A stretch of 64,000 nucleotides of DNA from Sphingomonas hankookensis (GTDB taxonomy: Bacteria; Pseudomonadota; Alphaproteobacteria; Sphingomonadales; Sphingomonadaceae). The notes under the pieces are model-generated. The model was not told where the DNA came from and searched no databases. It saw nothing but the letters and a program-made list of their open reading frames with translations. The translations under genes and the position numbers were made by a program. Positions 25,458-35,097 of the stretch are shown here, in pieces. Each line of letters opens with the position of its first letter. Positions within the stretch are counted from its first letter, which is position 1. The DNA lies in contig NZ_LQQO01000001.1 of the NCBI RefSeq assembly GCF_001619955.1, positions 434,001 to 498,000 of the forward strand, written 5' to 3'.

Positions 25458-27233
25458 ATGTCAATACGCCGTCTGCCCGAGCATCTAGTCAACCGCATCG
25501 CTGCGGGAGAAGTGGTGGAACGCCCCGCTTCCGCGCTGAAAGAACTGGTCGAGAACGCGATCGACGCCGGCGCCGGCCGCATCCTCGTCCGCCTGGCGGG
25601 CGGGGGCATCGATTTGATCGAGGTTAGCGACGATGGCTGCGGCATGGGGCCGGCCGACATGGCGCTCGCGTTGGAACGGCATGCGACCTCCAAGCTGCCC
25701 GACGACCGGATCGAAGCGGTCACGACGTTGGGTTTTCGCGGCGAAGCGTTGCCGTCGATTGCCAGTGTCGCGTGCCTGTCGATCGAGAGCCGCCCGGCCG
25801 GGGCGGAGGGGTGGCTGCGCACCGTCGACAATGGTGAGGTGGTCGAGGATCGCCCCGCCGCGGTCCCGCCGGGCACGCGCATTCGGGTCGAGGGGCTGTT
25901 CGCCCGCGTGCCGGCGCGGCGCAAGTTCCTGCGCTCGCCCCGGTCGGAATTCGCGGCCTGTGTCGATCAGGTGCGGCGACTGGCGATGGCGCGACCCGAT
26001 ATCGCTTTCACCCTCGAACATGACGGGCGCCGGATATTGGGCGTGCAGGCGGGCGAATCGCGGCCGGAACGCGTCGCGGCGCTGACCGATCGCGCGCTGG
26101 CGATGAACTCGGTCGGGCTCGACTGGGAACGCGAAGGGATGCGGCTGGGCGGCGTCGCCGGGCTGCCGACCTTCCACCGGGGCGTCGCGGACCATCAATA
26201 TCTGTTCGTCAATGGCAGGCCGGTGAAGGACCGCCTGCTGTCGGGCGCGGTGCGCGGTGCCTATGCCGAAATGCTGGCGCGGGACCGGCATGCGGTGGTC
26301 GCGCTGTTCCTCGATGTCGATCCCGACCTTATCGACGTCAACGTCCATCCGGCCAAGACCGAGGTGCGCTTTCGCGATCCGGCGGCGGCGCGCGGGCTGA
26401 TCGTCGGTGGCTTGCGGCGCGCACTCGACGAGGCGGGGTTTCGCGCGGTGCAGCGTCCCGCCGCCGATGCGATGGCGGCATGGACGACCGAGCCGGTGGC
26501 GCCGGTGACGGCCCCGGCAATGCCGTTGCCGCCGCTTGCCGAGACGAGCGTGTCCCCGGGCTTCGCCTTTCACGACAAGCGTCCGACGTTCTTCGCGCCG
26601 CCGCCCCAGGCGCGCGCTGAGGTGGCCGTCGAGCCTCCGCCGGCCTCGACGGAATTTCCGCTGGGCGCGGCGCGCGGGCAGGTCGCGCGAAGCTATATCG
26701 TGGCGGAGGCCGAGGACGGGCTGGTGCTGGTCGACCAGCATGCCGCGCACGAACGGCTGGTGCTGGAGCGGATGCGGGCGGCAATGGCGACGGGCGGCGT
26801 GGCACGGCAGGCGCTGCTGATCCCCGAAGTGGTCGAGCTGGACGAGATCGCGTGCGACGCGCTGGAGGACAAGGCGGAGGAACTCGCCGAATTCGGACTG
26901 GAGGTGGAACGGTTCGGCCCGCGCGCGATGCTGGTGCGTGCCGTGCCGGCGATGCTGGGGCAGGGCGACGTCATCGGCCTCGTCACCGACCTTGCCGACG
27001 AAATCCGCGCGCATGATGCCGCGCTGTCGCTGAAAGAGCGGATCGACCATGTCGCGGCGACCATGGCGTGTCATGGATCGGTTCGCGCCGGGCGGGTGTT
27101 GTCGGTGGTCGAGATGAACGCCCTGCTGCGCGAGATGGAGGTCACGCCGCATTCGGGCCAGTGCAACCATGGTCGACCGACGTGGATCAAACTGGCGCAT
27201 GGCGATATCGAGAAGCTGTTCGGACGGAAATAG
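25458..27233 (+). CDS. mutL: DNA mismatch repair protein MutL
   Basis: A 591-residue GHKL ATPase. N-terminal motifs are intact: ELVENAIDAGA (motif I), DDGCGM (motif II), and TLGFRGEALPSIASV (motif III). The C-terminal domain has the endonuclease signature DQHA(X)2E(X)4E as DQHAAHERLVLE and a QCNHGRPT box, so this MutL is probably a nicking endonuclease, as expected in bacteria without MutH. The ATG at 25458 matches the usual family start (SIRRLPEHLVNRIAAGEVVE). It is divergent from mreB and followed 11 bp later by a molybdenum hydroxylase subunit gene. Confidence 0.96.
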   Translation: MSIRRLPEHLVNRIAAGEVVERPASALKELVENAIDAGAGRILVRLAGGGIDLIEVSDDGCGMGPADMALALERHATSKLPDDRIEAVTTLGFRGEALPSIASVACLSIESRPAGAEGWLRTVDNGEVVEDRPAAVPPGTRIRVEGLFARVPARRKFLRSPRSEFAACVDQVRRLAMARPDIAFTLEHDGRRILGVQAGESRPERVAALTDRALAMNSVGLDWEREGMRLGGVAGLPTFHRGVADHQYLFVNGRPVKDRLLSGAVRGAYAEMLARDRHAVVALFLDVDPDLIDVNVHPAKTEVRFRDPAAARGLIVGGLRRALDEAGFRAVQRPAADAMAAWTTEPVAPVTAPAMPLPPLAETSVSPGFAFHDKRPTFFAPPPQARAEVAVEPPPASTEFPLGAARGQVARSYIVAEAEDGLVLVDQHAAHERLVLERMRAAMATGGVARQALLIPEVVELDEIACDALEDKAEELAEFGLEVERFGPRAMLVRAVPAMLGQGDVIGLVTDLADEIRAHDAALSLKERIDHVAATMACHGSVRAGRVLSVVEMNALLREMEVTPHSGQCNHGRPTWIKLAHGDIEKLFGRK

Positions 27234-27244
27234 GAAGTAGCGCC

Positions 27245-29422
27245 ATGAAGTTCACCGAAGCCGCCGGCGCCAACCCGACCGATGCGATGCGGGTGCTGGG
27301 ACGGCCGACCGATCGGATCGAAGGGCCGTTGAAGGTCAGCGGACGGGCAACCTATGCCGCCGAGTTCGCGGTGGCGGGGCAGGTCTATGGCGTGGTCGTC
27401 GGCACGACGATCGCGACCGGGCGAATCGTGTCGATCGACGCGGCGGACGCCTTGGCAGCGCCGGGCGTGCTGGCGGTGGTGACACACGAGAATGCCGGGC
27501 CGCTGGGTATCGGCGAGGATCACAAGGTGCCGATGCTTGCCGGGCCGCAGGTCGATCAACTCGGCCAGGCGGTGGCTTTGGTAGTGGCCGAAAGTTTCGA
27601 GGCGGCACGCGCGGCTTCGAAGCTGGTACAGGTCGACTATTCGGCGGCGGACGGTGCCTTCGATCTGGCGGACGCGGCCGCGCGCGGGGCGGACAAGCCG
27701 TTCCGGTCGAACGGACATGGCGATTTCGACCGTGCCTTTGCCGATGCGCCGGTGCAGGTCGATGCGACCTACACCACGCCCGATCATGCCCACGCGATGA
27801 TGGAGCCTTACGCGTCGATCGCGGCGTGGGAGGGTGACGCGCTGACGCTGTGGACCGCGAACCAGATGGTCGACTGGGCGGCACGCGACATGGCGAAAAT
27901 ATTGAAGATGCCGAAGGACAAGGTGCGGATCGTCGCGCATCATGTCGGTGGCGGCTTCGGCGGTAAGCTGTGGGTCCGTGCCGATGCGGTGTTGGCTGCC
28001 GTCGCCGCGCGGCAGGTTGGGCGGCCGGTCAAGGTTGTGCTGTCCCGGCCACAAATGTTCAACAACACCACGCACCGGTCGTCGACGATCCAGCGACTAT
28101 GGCTGGGCGCGGCGGCAGACGGGCGGTTGCAGGCGATCGCGCATGAAAGCTGGTCGGGCGATCTGCCCGGCGGCAGTCCGGAGGGTGCCGGCGCGCAGAC
28201 GCGGCAGCTCTATGCCGCGCCGAATCGTCGGGTGGTCGAATGGCTCGCCGAGCTGAACCTGCCCGAATCCAGCGCGATGCGGGCGCCGGGCGAGGCTGTC
28301 GGGATGATGGCGATCGAAGCGGCGATGGACGAGCTTGCCGAAAAGCTGGCGATCGACCCGGTCGAACTGCGCGTGCTGAACGATACGCAGGTCGACCCGG
28401 AAAAGCCCGAGCGCCGCTTTTCGCACCGCGATCTGATCGGGTGCCTGCGCGAGGGGGCAGAGCGTTTCGGATGGCGCGAGCGTAATCCGGTTCCGGGCCG
28501 GCGACGTGAGGGGCGCTGGCTGGTGGGCGTGGGCATGGCGGCGGCGTATCGCGGCAACATGGTGTTGAAGTCGGCGGCGCGGGTCGGGATTGCCGGCGAT
28601 GGCCGGGTGACGGTCACGACCGACATGACCGATATCGGCACCGGCAGCTATACGATCCTGGCGCAGACCGCCGCCGAGATGCTGGGCGTCGAGCTGGATC
28701 AGGTGACGGTCCGGCTGGGCGAATCGAGCTTCCCGGTGTCCGCGGGGTCGGGGGGGCAGTTTGGTGCGAACAGCTCGACGGCGGGGGTCTACGCCGCCTG
28801 CGTGGGGCTACGCGACCGGATCGCCGAGGCGGTCGGGTTCCACCCCGCGACGGCGCGCTTCGCCGAGGGCCGGGTGTGGTCGGGCAACCAGTCGGTCGCG
28901 CTGGGCGAGGCGGCGGGCGGTGCGGGAATCGAGGTTGAGGACCGGATCGAGTTCGGCGACCTGACGAAGAAGTTCGTGCAGGCGACCTTCGGCGCGCATT
29001 TCGTCGAGGTCGGCGTCGACGCCGATACCGCGGAGGTTCGCGTCCGCCGGATGCTGGGCGTTTTTGCCGCCGGACGCATACTGAACCCGAAGGCAGCACG
29101 CAGCCAGATATTGGGCGCGATGACGATGGGCGTGGGCGCGGCGTTGACCGAGGAACTGGTCGTCGATCCGCGGCTGGGCGGGTTCATCAATCACGACCTC
29201 GCCGAATATCATGTCCCGACCCATGCCGATATTCCGCATCAGGAAGTCGTGTTCCTTGACGAGACAGACCCTTATTCGTCGCCGATGAAGGCGAAGGGCG
29301 CGGGCGAGCTGGGCATTTGCGGCGTCGGCGCGGCGGTCGCGAACGCGGTGTACAATGCCTGTGGGGTGAGGGTTCGGGAGTATCCGATTACCGTCGACAA
29401 GGTGTTGGTGGGGTTGGAGTAA
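27245..29422 (+). CDS. Xanthine dehydrogenase-family molybdopterin-binding large subunit, unaccompanied
   Basis: A 725-residue molybdenum hydroxylase catalytic subunit of the PaoC/YagR type. Visible features include the aldehyde-oxidase a/b hammerhead start (IEGPLKVSGRATYAAEF), HHVGGGFGGKLWVRADAV (molybdopterin loop), SSAMRAPGEAVGMMAIE, and near the C-terminus KGAGELGICGVGAAVANAVYNA with the catalytic Glu. Such subunits normally need a 2Fe-2S and an FAD partner encoded alongside. Here mutL lies immediately upstream and a REP-like pair and aroG downstream, so the partners must be elsewhere or absent. The ATG has AGGAAG 7 nt upstream. Confidence 0.85.
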   Translation: MKFTEAAGANPTDAMRVLGRPTDRIEGPLKVSGRATYAAEFAVAGQVYGVVVGTTIATGRIVSIDAADALAAPGVLAVVTHENAGPLGIGEDHKVPMLAGPQVDQLGQAVALVVAESFEAARAASKLVQVDYSAADGAFDLADAAARGADKPFRSNGHGDFDRAFADAPVQVDATYTTPDHAHAMMEPYASIAAWEGDALTLWTANQMVDWAARDMAKILKMPKDKVRIVAHHVGGGFGGKLWVRADAVLAAVAARQVGRPVKVVLSRPQMFNNTTHRSSTIQRLWLGAAADGRLQAIAHESWSGDLPGGSPEGAGAQTRQLYAAPNRRVVEWLAELNLPESSAMRAPGEAVGMMAIEAAMDELAEKLAIDPVELRVLNDTQVDPEKPERRFSHRDLIGCLREGAERFGWRERNPVPGRRREGRWLVGVGMAAAYRGNMVLKSAARVGIAGDGRVTVTTDMTDIGTGSYTILAQTAAEMLGVELDQVTVRLGESSFPVSAGSGGQFGANSSTAGVYAACVGLRDRIAEAVGFHPATARFAEGRVWSGNQSVALGEAAGGAGIEVEDRIEFGDLTKKFVQATFGAHFVEVGVDADTAEVRVRRMLGVFAAGRILNPKAARSQILGAMTMGVGAALTEELVVDPRLGGFINHDLAEYHVPTHADIPHQEVVFLDETDPYSSPMKAKGAGELGICGVGAAVANAVYNACGVRVREYPITVDKVLVGLE

Positions 29423-29433
29423 ATCTATTGTCC

Positions 29434-29527
29434 GTCATTCCCGCGAAGGCGGGAATCCATACGCGCCAGCAGTTCGTTCTAAGCCGAAACGGTAGCGGCA
29501 ATGGATTCCCGCCTTCGCGGGAATGAC
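29434..29527. repeat. REP-like inverted pair (perfect 27-bp arms)
   Basis: Two 27-bp arms, 29434-29460 (starting GTCATTCCCGCGAAGG) and 29501-29527, are exact reverse complements with a 40-bp middle. Each arm contains its own small hairpin (TTCCCGC...GCGGGAA). The same family recurs at 42991-43204. It lies between the Mo-hydroxylase gene and aroG, which converge. Confidence 0.85.
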
Positions 29528-29588
29528 GAAGGAGAGGCCGAAACCGGTCGCTCTCGTCAGCCTGAAACAGGCCGGGATGACGGTGGGG

Positions 29589-30962
29589 TTACGCCGCTAC
29601 CTTGCGGCGCTCCGCCATCTCGTCGTTGAGCATCTCGGCCAGCAGAAATGCCAGTTCGAGGCTCTGCCCGGCGTTGAGGCGCGGGTCGCAGTGGGTGTGA
29701 TAGCGATCGGCCAGCGCCTGTTCGGTGACCGCGATCGCGCCGCCGGTGCATTCGGTGACGTTCTGCCCGGTCATTTCGGCATGGATGCCGCCGGCATGGC
29801 TGCCTTCCGCACGGTGCACGGCAAAGAAGCCGCGCACTTCGGCAAGGATGCGGTCGAACGGCCGCGTCTTGTAGCCGGTCGTCGCCTTCACCGTGTTGCC
29901 GTGCATCGGGTCGCACGACCACACGACCTTGTGCCCTTCGCGCTGCACCGCGCGGACCAGCTTGGGCAGTCCGGCTTCGATCTTGTCGTGACCATAGCGC
30001 GTAATCAACGTCATCCGTCCGGCGATGCGGTTCGGGTTGAGCGTGTCGAGCATGCGCAGCAGCGCGTCCGGCTCGAGCGTCGGGCCGCACTTGATGCCGA
30101 TCGGATTGCCGATGCCGCGCAGGAATTCGACATGCGCCGATCCGTCGAAGCGGGTGCGGTCGCCGATCCACAGGAAATGCGCCGAGGTGTCGTACCAGTC
30201 GCCGGTCAGTGAATCCTGCCGGGTCAGCGCCTGCTCGTAGGGCAGCAGCAGCGCTTCGTGGCTGGTGTAGAAGCTGGTCGCCTTCAGCTGCGGCACGCTG
30301 TCGGCATCGATGCCGCATGCCGCCATGAAGTCGAGCGCCTCGCCGATACGGTCGGCGACATCGGCATATTTCTTGGCCCAAGGCGACCGGCCCATGAAGT
30401 CATGGGTCCAGCGATGCACCTGATGCAGGTTCGCATAGCCGCCGGTCGCGAAGGCGCGCAGCAGGTTGAGCGTCGCCGCCGCCTGCGAATAGGCGCGGAT
30501 CATCCGTTGCGGATCGGGCACGCGGCCTTCGGCGGTGAAGGCGATGTCGTTGATATTGTCGCCGCGATAGCTGGGCAGTTCGACGCCATCGACCGTTTCG
30601 GTATCGGCCGAGCGCGGCTTGGCGAACTGTCCAGCCATGCGCCCGACCTTCACCGTCGGCAGCTTCGACGCGAAGGTCAGCACCACCGCCATCTGGAGGA
30701 TGACGCGGAAGGTGTCGCGGATGTAATTCGGATGGAATTCGGCAAAGCTCTCGGCGCAATCGCCACCCTGCAGCAGGAACGCCTTCCCCTCCGCCACCTG
30801 CGCCAGTTCGGCGGTCAGGTTGCGCGCTTCGCCGGCAAAGACGAGCGGCGGATAGCTGGCGAGCTGCGCGGTCGCGGCATCGAGCGCCTGTGCGTCGGGA
30901 TAGGTCGGGAGCTGGCGCGCTTCGGCGGATTTCCAGCTGTCGGGGGCCCAGATTGCGGCCAT
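29589..30962 (-). CDS. aroG: Class II 3-deoxy-7-phosphoheptulonate (DAHP) synthase
   Basis: A 457-residue plant-type (class II) DAHP synthase, which condenses phosphoenolpyruvate and erythrose-4-phosphate in the first step of the shikimate pathway. Landmarks are the N-terminal [34 protein letters not shown]-equivalent [22 protein letters not shown], and [22 protein letters not shown] near the C-terminal end. The start is the ATG at 30962 because homologues begin near WAPDSW; an upstream in-frame ATG at 30992 has no better ribosome site. It appears monocistronic. Confidence 0.95.
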   Translation of the reverse strand: MAAIWAPDSWKSAEARQLPTYPDAQALDAATAQLASYPPLVFAGEARNLTAELAQVAEGKAFLLQGGDCAESFAEFHPNYIRDTFRVILQMAVVLTFASKLPTVKVGRMAGQFAKPRSADTETVDGVELPSYRGDNINDIAFTAEGRVPDPQRMIRAYSQAAATLNLLRAFATGGYANLHQVHRWTHDFMGRSPWAKKYADVADRIGEALDFMAACGIDADSVPQLKATSFYTSHEALLLPYEQALTRQDSLTGDWYDTSAHFLWIGDRTRFDGSAHVEFLRGIGNPIGIKCGPTLEPDALLRMLDTLNPNRIAGRMTLITRYGHDKIEAGLPKLVRAVQREGHKVVWSCDPMHGNTVKATTGYKTRPFDRILAEVRGFFAVHRAEGSHAGGIHAEMTGQNVTECTGGAIAVTEQALADRYHTHCDPRLNAGQSLELAFLLAEMLNDEMAERRKVAA

Positions 30963-31060
30963 GTCACATTCCATCCAAGTCGGTTCGGGCAATTCCCATG
31001 CGCGAAACGGACCGTTCGCGCAATGAAGGAAAGGTTCATCGCCCCGATCGACCGCTTCGA

Positions 31061-31501
31061 TCAGCCATAGCGATGCTGGAATTCCTCATGGTCCATGACG
31101 AGGTAGCGGATCGCGTCGATCAGCGCCCACGGCCCGGTGACGAAAAGCCCGACCAGCGTGCAGCTGAGCAGCAGCATGACGATGCCCGACCCCGTGCGAC
31201 CGAGATAGAAGCGGTGGACGCCGAGCGTGCCGAGGAAGAAGGCGAACAGCACGGCCGCGACCTTGTCCTTGCGCGGACGCCGGCGGGCCGGATCGGGGGC
31301 GGGGCGCGGCGCGACGGTGCCCGGCACATGGTAGATGCGCAGCGCGCGACCGTTCGAGACCTCGAAATCCACCTGCGCGCCGACTGCCGGGCCGATCCGG
31401 TCGGACCAGTCGTCGGGTTCGAACCAGTAACGCTGTCCATCGTCGCCGGCGATACGCCCTTCGCGTCCGTTCCGATCAACGCCCAGCACCTGTCCCCGCA
31501 T
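31061..31501 (-). CDS. TM2-domain membrane protein with N-terminal beta-barrel-like domain
   Basis: A 146-residue protein. The first ~60 residues ([19 protein letters not shown], then [11 protein letters not shown]) look like a small cold-shock/OB-like beta domain, followed by a basic linker ([10 protein letters not shown]) and a TM2 domain of two membrane helices with the family motif [19 protein letters not shown] and a DAIRYL-type end. TM2 proteins are of unknown function in bacteria. I start at the ATG at 31501, where homology to an ordered domain begins. Confidence 0.75.
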   Translation of the reverse strand: MRGQVLGVDRNGREGRIAGDDGQRYWFEPDDWSDRIGPAVGAQVDFEVSNGRALRIYHVPGTVAPRPAPDPARRRPRKDKVAAVLFAFFLGTLGVHRFYLGRTGSGIVMLLLSCTLVGLFVTGPWALIDAIRYLVMDHEEFQHRYG

Positions 31502-31636
31502 ATCGACCCCCGATGATTCGCGGGCAGGGGTATGAAGGCGAAGCGGGGCCGGGAGCAAGGGGTTAGGGCAGGTTGGTGAACCTCCGGCCGATATATGATC
31601 CGGGCGCGCGTCCTACCGCCCGTCGAGGAAGAAGCG

Positions 31637-31661
31637 TTACCCCGGCTCAAGGCCGGGGTGA
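31637..31661. repeat. Short intergenic palindromic repeat, second member
   Basis: ACCCCGGCTCAAGGCCGGGGT forms a hairpin (CCCCGGC...GCCGGGG) 8 bp from the cysS stop codon. It resembles the element at 19262-19287 and may double as a terminator. Confidence 0.5.
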
Positions 31662-31668
31662 GGGGCGG

Positions 31669-33108
31669 CTAGGTCAGCGTCGGGCGCCAATCCCAGCCGA
31701 GCGGGTCGCCGTCCATGACCTCGACCCCCGCCGCCATCAGTTCGTCGCGGATCGCGTCGCTCGCGGCGAAATCCTTGGCAGCACGGGCTTCCTTGCGGTC
31801 GGCCAGCCGCGACTCGATCGTCGCAGCGTCGATCGTAGCATCGGCCGGGCGGACGCGCAGGTCGGCGCGGTCGAGGGTGGCGAGGCTGAGCCCGAGCACC
31901 GCGTCGAAGTCGGCGAGCGCGGCGAGGCGGTCGGCGGGCGTCAGCTTCTTGTCGGCGAGCAGTTCGTCAAGCACCGGCAGGGCGCGCGGCGTGTTGAGGT
32001 CGTCGGACACAGCCGCATCGAGCCGCTCGCGATAGGCCGCCGCCTTGGCCGCATCGCCGTCGCCGCTCGCACGGCTGCGCAGCGCTGCGACGGTCATCAC
32101 CAGTCGCTTCAGCCGGGTCAGCGCCGCCAGCAGATTGTCAGGCGAAAATTCCAGTTCCGAGCGATACTGCGCCGACAGGCACATCAGCCGGTAGGCGAGC
32201 GGATGCACGCCGCCGTCGATCAGCGTCTGGAGCGTGGTGAAGTCGCCCTTCGACTTCGACATCTTGCCCGATCGTTCGACGAGGAAGTTGTTGTGCATCC
32301 AGAACGCCGCACCACTGTCGGCGCAGCCGCAATAGGCCTGGTTCTGGGCGATCTCGTTCGGATGGTGGATCTCGCGGTGGTCGATGCCGCCGGTGTGGAT
32401 GTCGAACGGCGCGCCGAGATATCTGATGCTCATGACCGAGCATTCGAGGTGCCAGCCGGGCGCACCCTTCCCCCACGGCGAATTCCATTCCATCTGGCGG
32501 CTCTCGCTCGCCGGAGTCTTGCGCCAGATCGCGAAATCCTGTGGATGGCGCTTGCCGGCGACGGGATCGATGCGGCCTTCGCCGGCATCGTCCTGCCCGC
32601 CGGCGAGTGCGCCGTAATGGGGAACGGTGGTGCTGTCGAAATAGAGCCCGCTGTCGATCTCGTAGCAATGCTCCGGCGCGATCCGTTCGGCGAAGGCGAT
32701 CATCTCCGCGATATGGTCGGTCGCGACCGACCAGCGGGTGGGATCGTCGATGTTGAGGTCGCGCAGATTGCGCTTGAATGCCTGCGTATAATGGGCGGCG
32801 ATGTCCCAGATCGACTGGGCGCGGGCCTTGGCCGCCGCTTCCATCTTGTCATCGCCGGCATCGGAGTCGGACGTCAGATGGCCGACATCGGTGATGTTGA
32901 TGACATGGGTGAGCGGATAGCCCTTCCATCGCAGCACGCGGCTGAGCGTGTCGGTGAACACATAGGCGCGCAGATTGCCGATATGGGCATAGTTGTAGAC
33001 CGTCGGGCCGCACGAATAGACGCGGACGCCCTTTGCCGGGTCGAGCGGTTCGAAACGCTGCGTACTGCGCGTCAGCGAATTGTGGAGCGTGAGCGGGGCA
33101 CCGTGCAT
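31669..33108 (-). CDS. cysS: Cysteinyl-tRNA synthetase
   Basis: A 479-residue class I aminoacyl-tRNA synthetase that charges tRNA-Cys. The HIGH motif reads HIGN (YNYAHIGNLRAYVF), KMSKS is exact (SGKMSKSKGDF), and zinc ligands are visible in SCGPTVY, HLECSVMS and DHREIHHPNE. The ATG at 33108 starts the canonical LTLHNSLTRSTQRFEPL; upstream in-frame codons look non-coding. A tRNA-Cys gene lies about 4 kb away at 37179-37252. Confidence 0.95.
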   Translation of the reverse strand: MHGAPLTLHNSLTRSTQRFEPLDPAKGVRVYSCGPTVYNYAHIGNLRAYVFTDTLSRVLRWKGYPLTHVINITDVGHLTSDSDAGDDKMEAAAKARAQSIWDIAAHYTQAFKRNLRDLNIDDPTRWSVATDHIAEMIAFAERIAPEHCYEIDSGLYFDSTTVPHYGALAGGQDDAGEGRIDPVAGKRHPQDFAIWRKTPASESRQMEWNSPWGKGAPGWHLECSVMSIRYLGAPFDIHTGGIDHREIHHPNEIAQNQAYCGCADSGAAFWMHNNFLVERSGKMSKSKGDFTTLQTLIDGGVHPLAYRLMCLSAQYRSELEFSPDNLLAALTRLKRLVMTVAALRSRASGDGDAAKAAAYRERLDAAVSDDLNTPRALPVLDELLADKKLTPADRLAALADFDAVLGLSLATLDRADLRVRPADATIDAATIESRLADRKEARAAKDFAASDAIRDELMAAGVEVMDGDPLGWDWRPTLT

Positions 33109-33180
33109 GGCGCGGCGTGTAGCGCGATGCGGCCCGTCTGCAAATCCGGGCTGTTCGCGGCGAAAAGCGCGGTCGGCCAT

Positions 33181-33205
33181 GGAACAGCGGGTGAACCCGT
33201 AGGTT
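33181..33205 (+). promoter_or_regulatory. Weak EcfG-type (general stress response) promoter candidate
   Basis: GGAAC (33181-33185) is followed after 16 bp by GGTT (33202-33205), one mismatch from the alphaproteobacterial EcfG consensus GGAAC-N16/17-CGTT. The downstream SRPBCC/dehydrogenase pair is of a type often found in general stress regulons. The predicted start site falls at the edge of the palindrome at 33215. Confidence 0.25.
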
Positions 33206-33214
33206 GGGGCTACT

Positions 33215-33236
33215 TCGAACATAAAATAATGTTCGA
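33215..33236. promoter_or_regulatory. Perfect palindromic operator candidate TCGAACAT-N6-ATGTTCGA
   Basis: Two 8-bp arms (33215-33222 and 33229-33236) are exact inverted repeats around the AT-rich spacer AAAATA. The site lies in the 190 bp between the divergent cysS and SRPBCC genes, 63-84 bp upstream of the latter's ATG. The symmetry and spacing are typical of a dimeric helix-turn-helix repressor site; no matching regulator is adjacent. Confidence 0.5.
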
Positions 33237-33298
33237 TCAATAGCTTATCATGGATCAACCAGTCGGGCCACTGGCCCGGCGGACGGGAGAGCATCGCC

Positions 33299-33871
33299 AT
33301 GGCCCAAGCCGAACTGCCCGGCGACATCGAGCGGGACGACGGACCCGCCTTCACATCGAAAGACCGGGAGGAACGCGGTCACGCGGCGCCGGAGGGCGAA
33401 TCGTCGGTTTCCGGCGTCGCGGTCACGATTAAACGGCCCGCATCCGAACTCTACGCCTATTGGCGGGACTTCGGGAACCTTGCCAGCTTCATGCTGAATG
33501 TCGAGGGCATCGATGTCATCGACCGCGAGCGATCGCATTGGCGCGTGGCCGGTCCCAACGGCACCTACGAATGGGACGCCGTCGTGACCGAGGATGTGCC
33601 GGACCAGCGCATCGGCTGGCGTGCCGAAGAGGCCGACGTGCCGAACAGCGGCTGGGTTTCCTTCGCGGACGCCGGCCCTTCGCGAGGGACGGTGGTTACG
33701 GCGATGATCGCCTATTCCCCGCCCGCGGGCATCGTCGGCAAGCTGGTCGCCAAGGTGACGCAGCAGGAACCGGCGATTCAGGCGCGGCGCGACCTGCGCC
33801 GGTTCAAGCAGCTGATGGAAACCGGCGAGATCGCGACGACCACGCCCCCCAACCGCGAACCCAAATCATAA
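33299..33871 (+). CDS. SRPBCC-family protein (polyketide cyclase/dehydrase-like)
   Basis: A 190-residue START-fold protein. The first ~38 residues are acidic and probably disordered; the SRPBCC domain follows ([27 protein letters not shown], then [19 protein letters not shown] and [19 protein letters not shown]). This subfamily is commonly encoded beside a zinc-dependent dehydrogenase, as here (10-bp gap). The ligand is unknown. GGGAGAG lies 7 nt before the ATG. Co-occurrence suggests a stress-related redox module. Confidence 0.8.
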   Translation: MAQAELPGDIERDDGPAFTSKDREERGHAAPEGESSVSGVAVTIKRPASELYAYWRDFGNLASFMLNVEGIDVIDRERSHWRVAGPNGTYEWDAVVTEDVPDQRIGWRAEEADVPNSGWVSFADAGPSRGTVVTAMIAYSPPAGIVGKLVAKVTQQEPAIQARRDLRRFKQLMETGEIATTTPPNREPKS

Positions 33872-33881
33872 GGAGCCGGCG

Positions 33882-35072
33882 ATGCGCGCACTTACCTGGC
33901 ACGGCAAGCACGACGTCCGCGTCGATACTGTTCCCGATCCCGAGATCATCAACCCGCGCGATGCGATCATCAAGATCACCTCGACCGCGATCTGCGGGTC
34001 GGACCTTCACCTGTACGACGGCTATATCCCGACGATGAAGGCGGGCGATATCCTCGGCCATGAATTCATGGGCGAGGTGGTCGAGACCGGCCCCAAATCG
34101 ACGTTGAAGAAGGGGCAGCGCGTCGTTGTGCCCTTCGTCATCGCGTGCGGCAGCTGTTATCATTGTTCGAAGCAGCAATATTCGGGCTGCGACAACGGCA
34201 ATCCGGCCGACAATCAGGACATTGCTCAGGAATTGTGGGGGCAGGTCGGATCGGCGCTGTTCGGCTACAGCCACATGACCGGCGGCTATCCGGGGGGGCA
34301 GGCGGAATATGTCCGCGTGCCGTTTAGCGATGTCGGGCCGATCGTGATCCCCGATGGCATCGAGGACGAGAAGGTACTGTTCCTGTCCGACATCCTGCCG
34401 ACCGGATGGATGGCGGCGGAAAATGCCGATATCGAGGACGGCGACATCGTCGCGGTGTGGGGCTGTGGCCCGGTCGGGCTGTTCGCGATCCAGTCGGCGC
34501 TGCTGATGGGCGCGCACCGGGTGATCGCGATCGATCACTTCCCGCACCGGCTGGCGCTGGCCAAGGGGCTGGGGGCGGAAGTCCTCAACTTCGAGGAAAC
34601 TGATATCTACGACGCGCTGATGACGATGACCGGCGGGATCGGACCGGACGCAGTAATCGACAGCGTCGGCCTCGAAAGTCACGGCATGTTCGTCGACAAT
34701 ATCGTCGATCAGATCAAGGCATCGACCTTTCTCGGCACCGACCGACCGCATGCGCTCAGGCAGGCGATCGTCGCTTGTCGCAAGGGCGGGCGCGTCTCGG
34801 TGCCCGGTGTCTATGGCGGGCTGATCGACAAATTCCCGTTCGGATCGATCATGGAGAAGGGGCTGACGCTGAAGACCGGGCAGACCCATGTCCAGCGCTA
34901 CCTGCCCGGGTTGCTCAGCGCGATCATGGAGGACAAGATCGACACGACCTTCATGATCTCCGACCGGATGGCGCTGGAGAATGCGCCGGAGGGGTATCGG
35001 AAATTCCATGACGAGCAGAACAGCTGCACCAAGGTCGTCCTGAAACCCGATTGGGAGCGGGCAGCGTCCTGA
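33882..35072 (+). CDS. Zinc-dependent alcohol dehydrogenase (formaldehyde dehydrogenase-like MDR)
   Basis: A 396-residue medium-chain dehydrogenase of the glutathione-independent formaldehyde dehydrogenase-like subgroup. Catalytic zinc ligands appear in AICGSDLH and GHEFMGEV; a structural zinc site has four cysteines spaced [15 protein letters not shown]. The Rossmann motif is [11 protein letters not shown], and the long insertion ([20 protein letters not shown]) fits this subgroup. It is co-transcribed with the upstream SRPBCC gene. The substrate is not predictable from sequence. A palindrome begins 2 bp after its stop codon. Confidence 0.88.
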   Translation: MRALTWHGKHDVRVDTVPDPEIINPRDAIIKITSTAICGSDLHLYDGYIPTMKAGDILGHEFMGEVVETGPKSTLKKGQRVVVPFVIACGSCYHCSKQQYSGCDNGNPADNQDIAQELWGQVGSALFGYSHMTGGYPGGQAEYVRVPFSDVGPIVIPDGIEDEKVLFLSDILPTGWMAAENADIEDGDIVAVWGCGPVGLFAIQSALLMGAHRVIAIDHFPHRLALAKGLGAEVLNFEETDIYDALMTMTGGIGPDAVIDSVGLESHGMFVDNIVDQIKASTFLGTDRPHALRQAIVACRKGGRVSVPGVYGGLIDKFPFGSIMEKGLTLKTGQTHVQRYLPGLLSAIMEDKIDTTFMISDRMALENAPEGYRKFHDEQNSCTKVVLKPDWERAAS

Positions 35073-35073
35073 A

Positions 35074-35092
35074 TTTGTAAAATCGTTACAAA
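35074..35092. promoter_or_regulatory. Palindrome TTTGTAA-N5-TTACAAA
   Basis: A perfect 7-bp inverted repeat (35074-35080 and 35086-35092, spacer AATCG), unusually AT-rich for this DNA. It lies 2 bp after the dehydrogenase stop and about 140 bp before a small ORF and aceA. It may be an operator for the following genes. Confidence 0.4.
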
Positions 35093-35097
35093 CTAAC

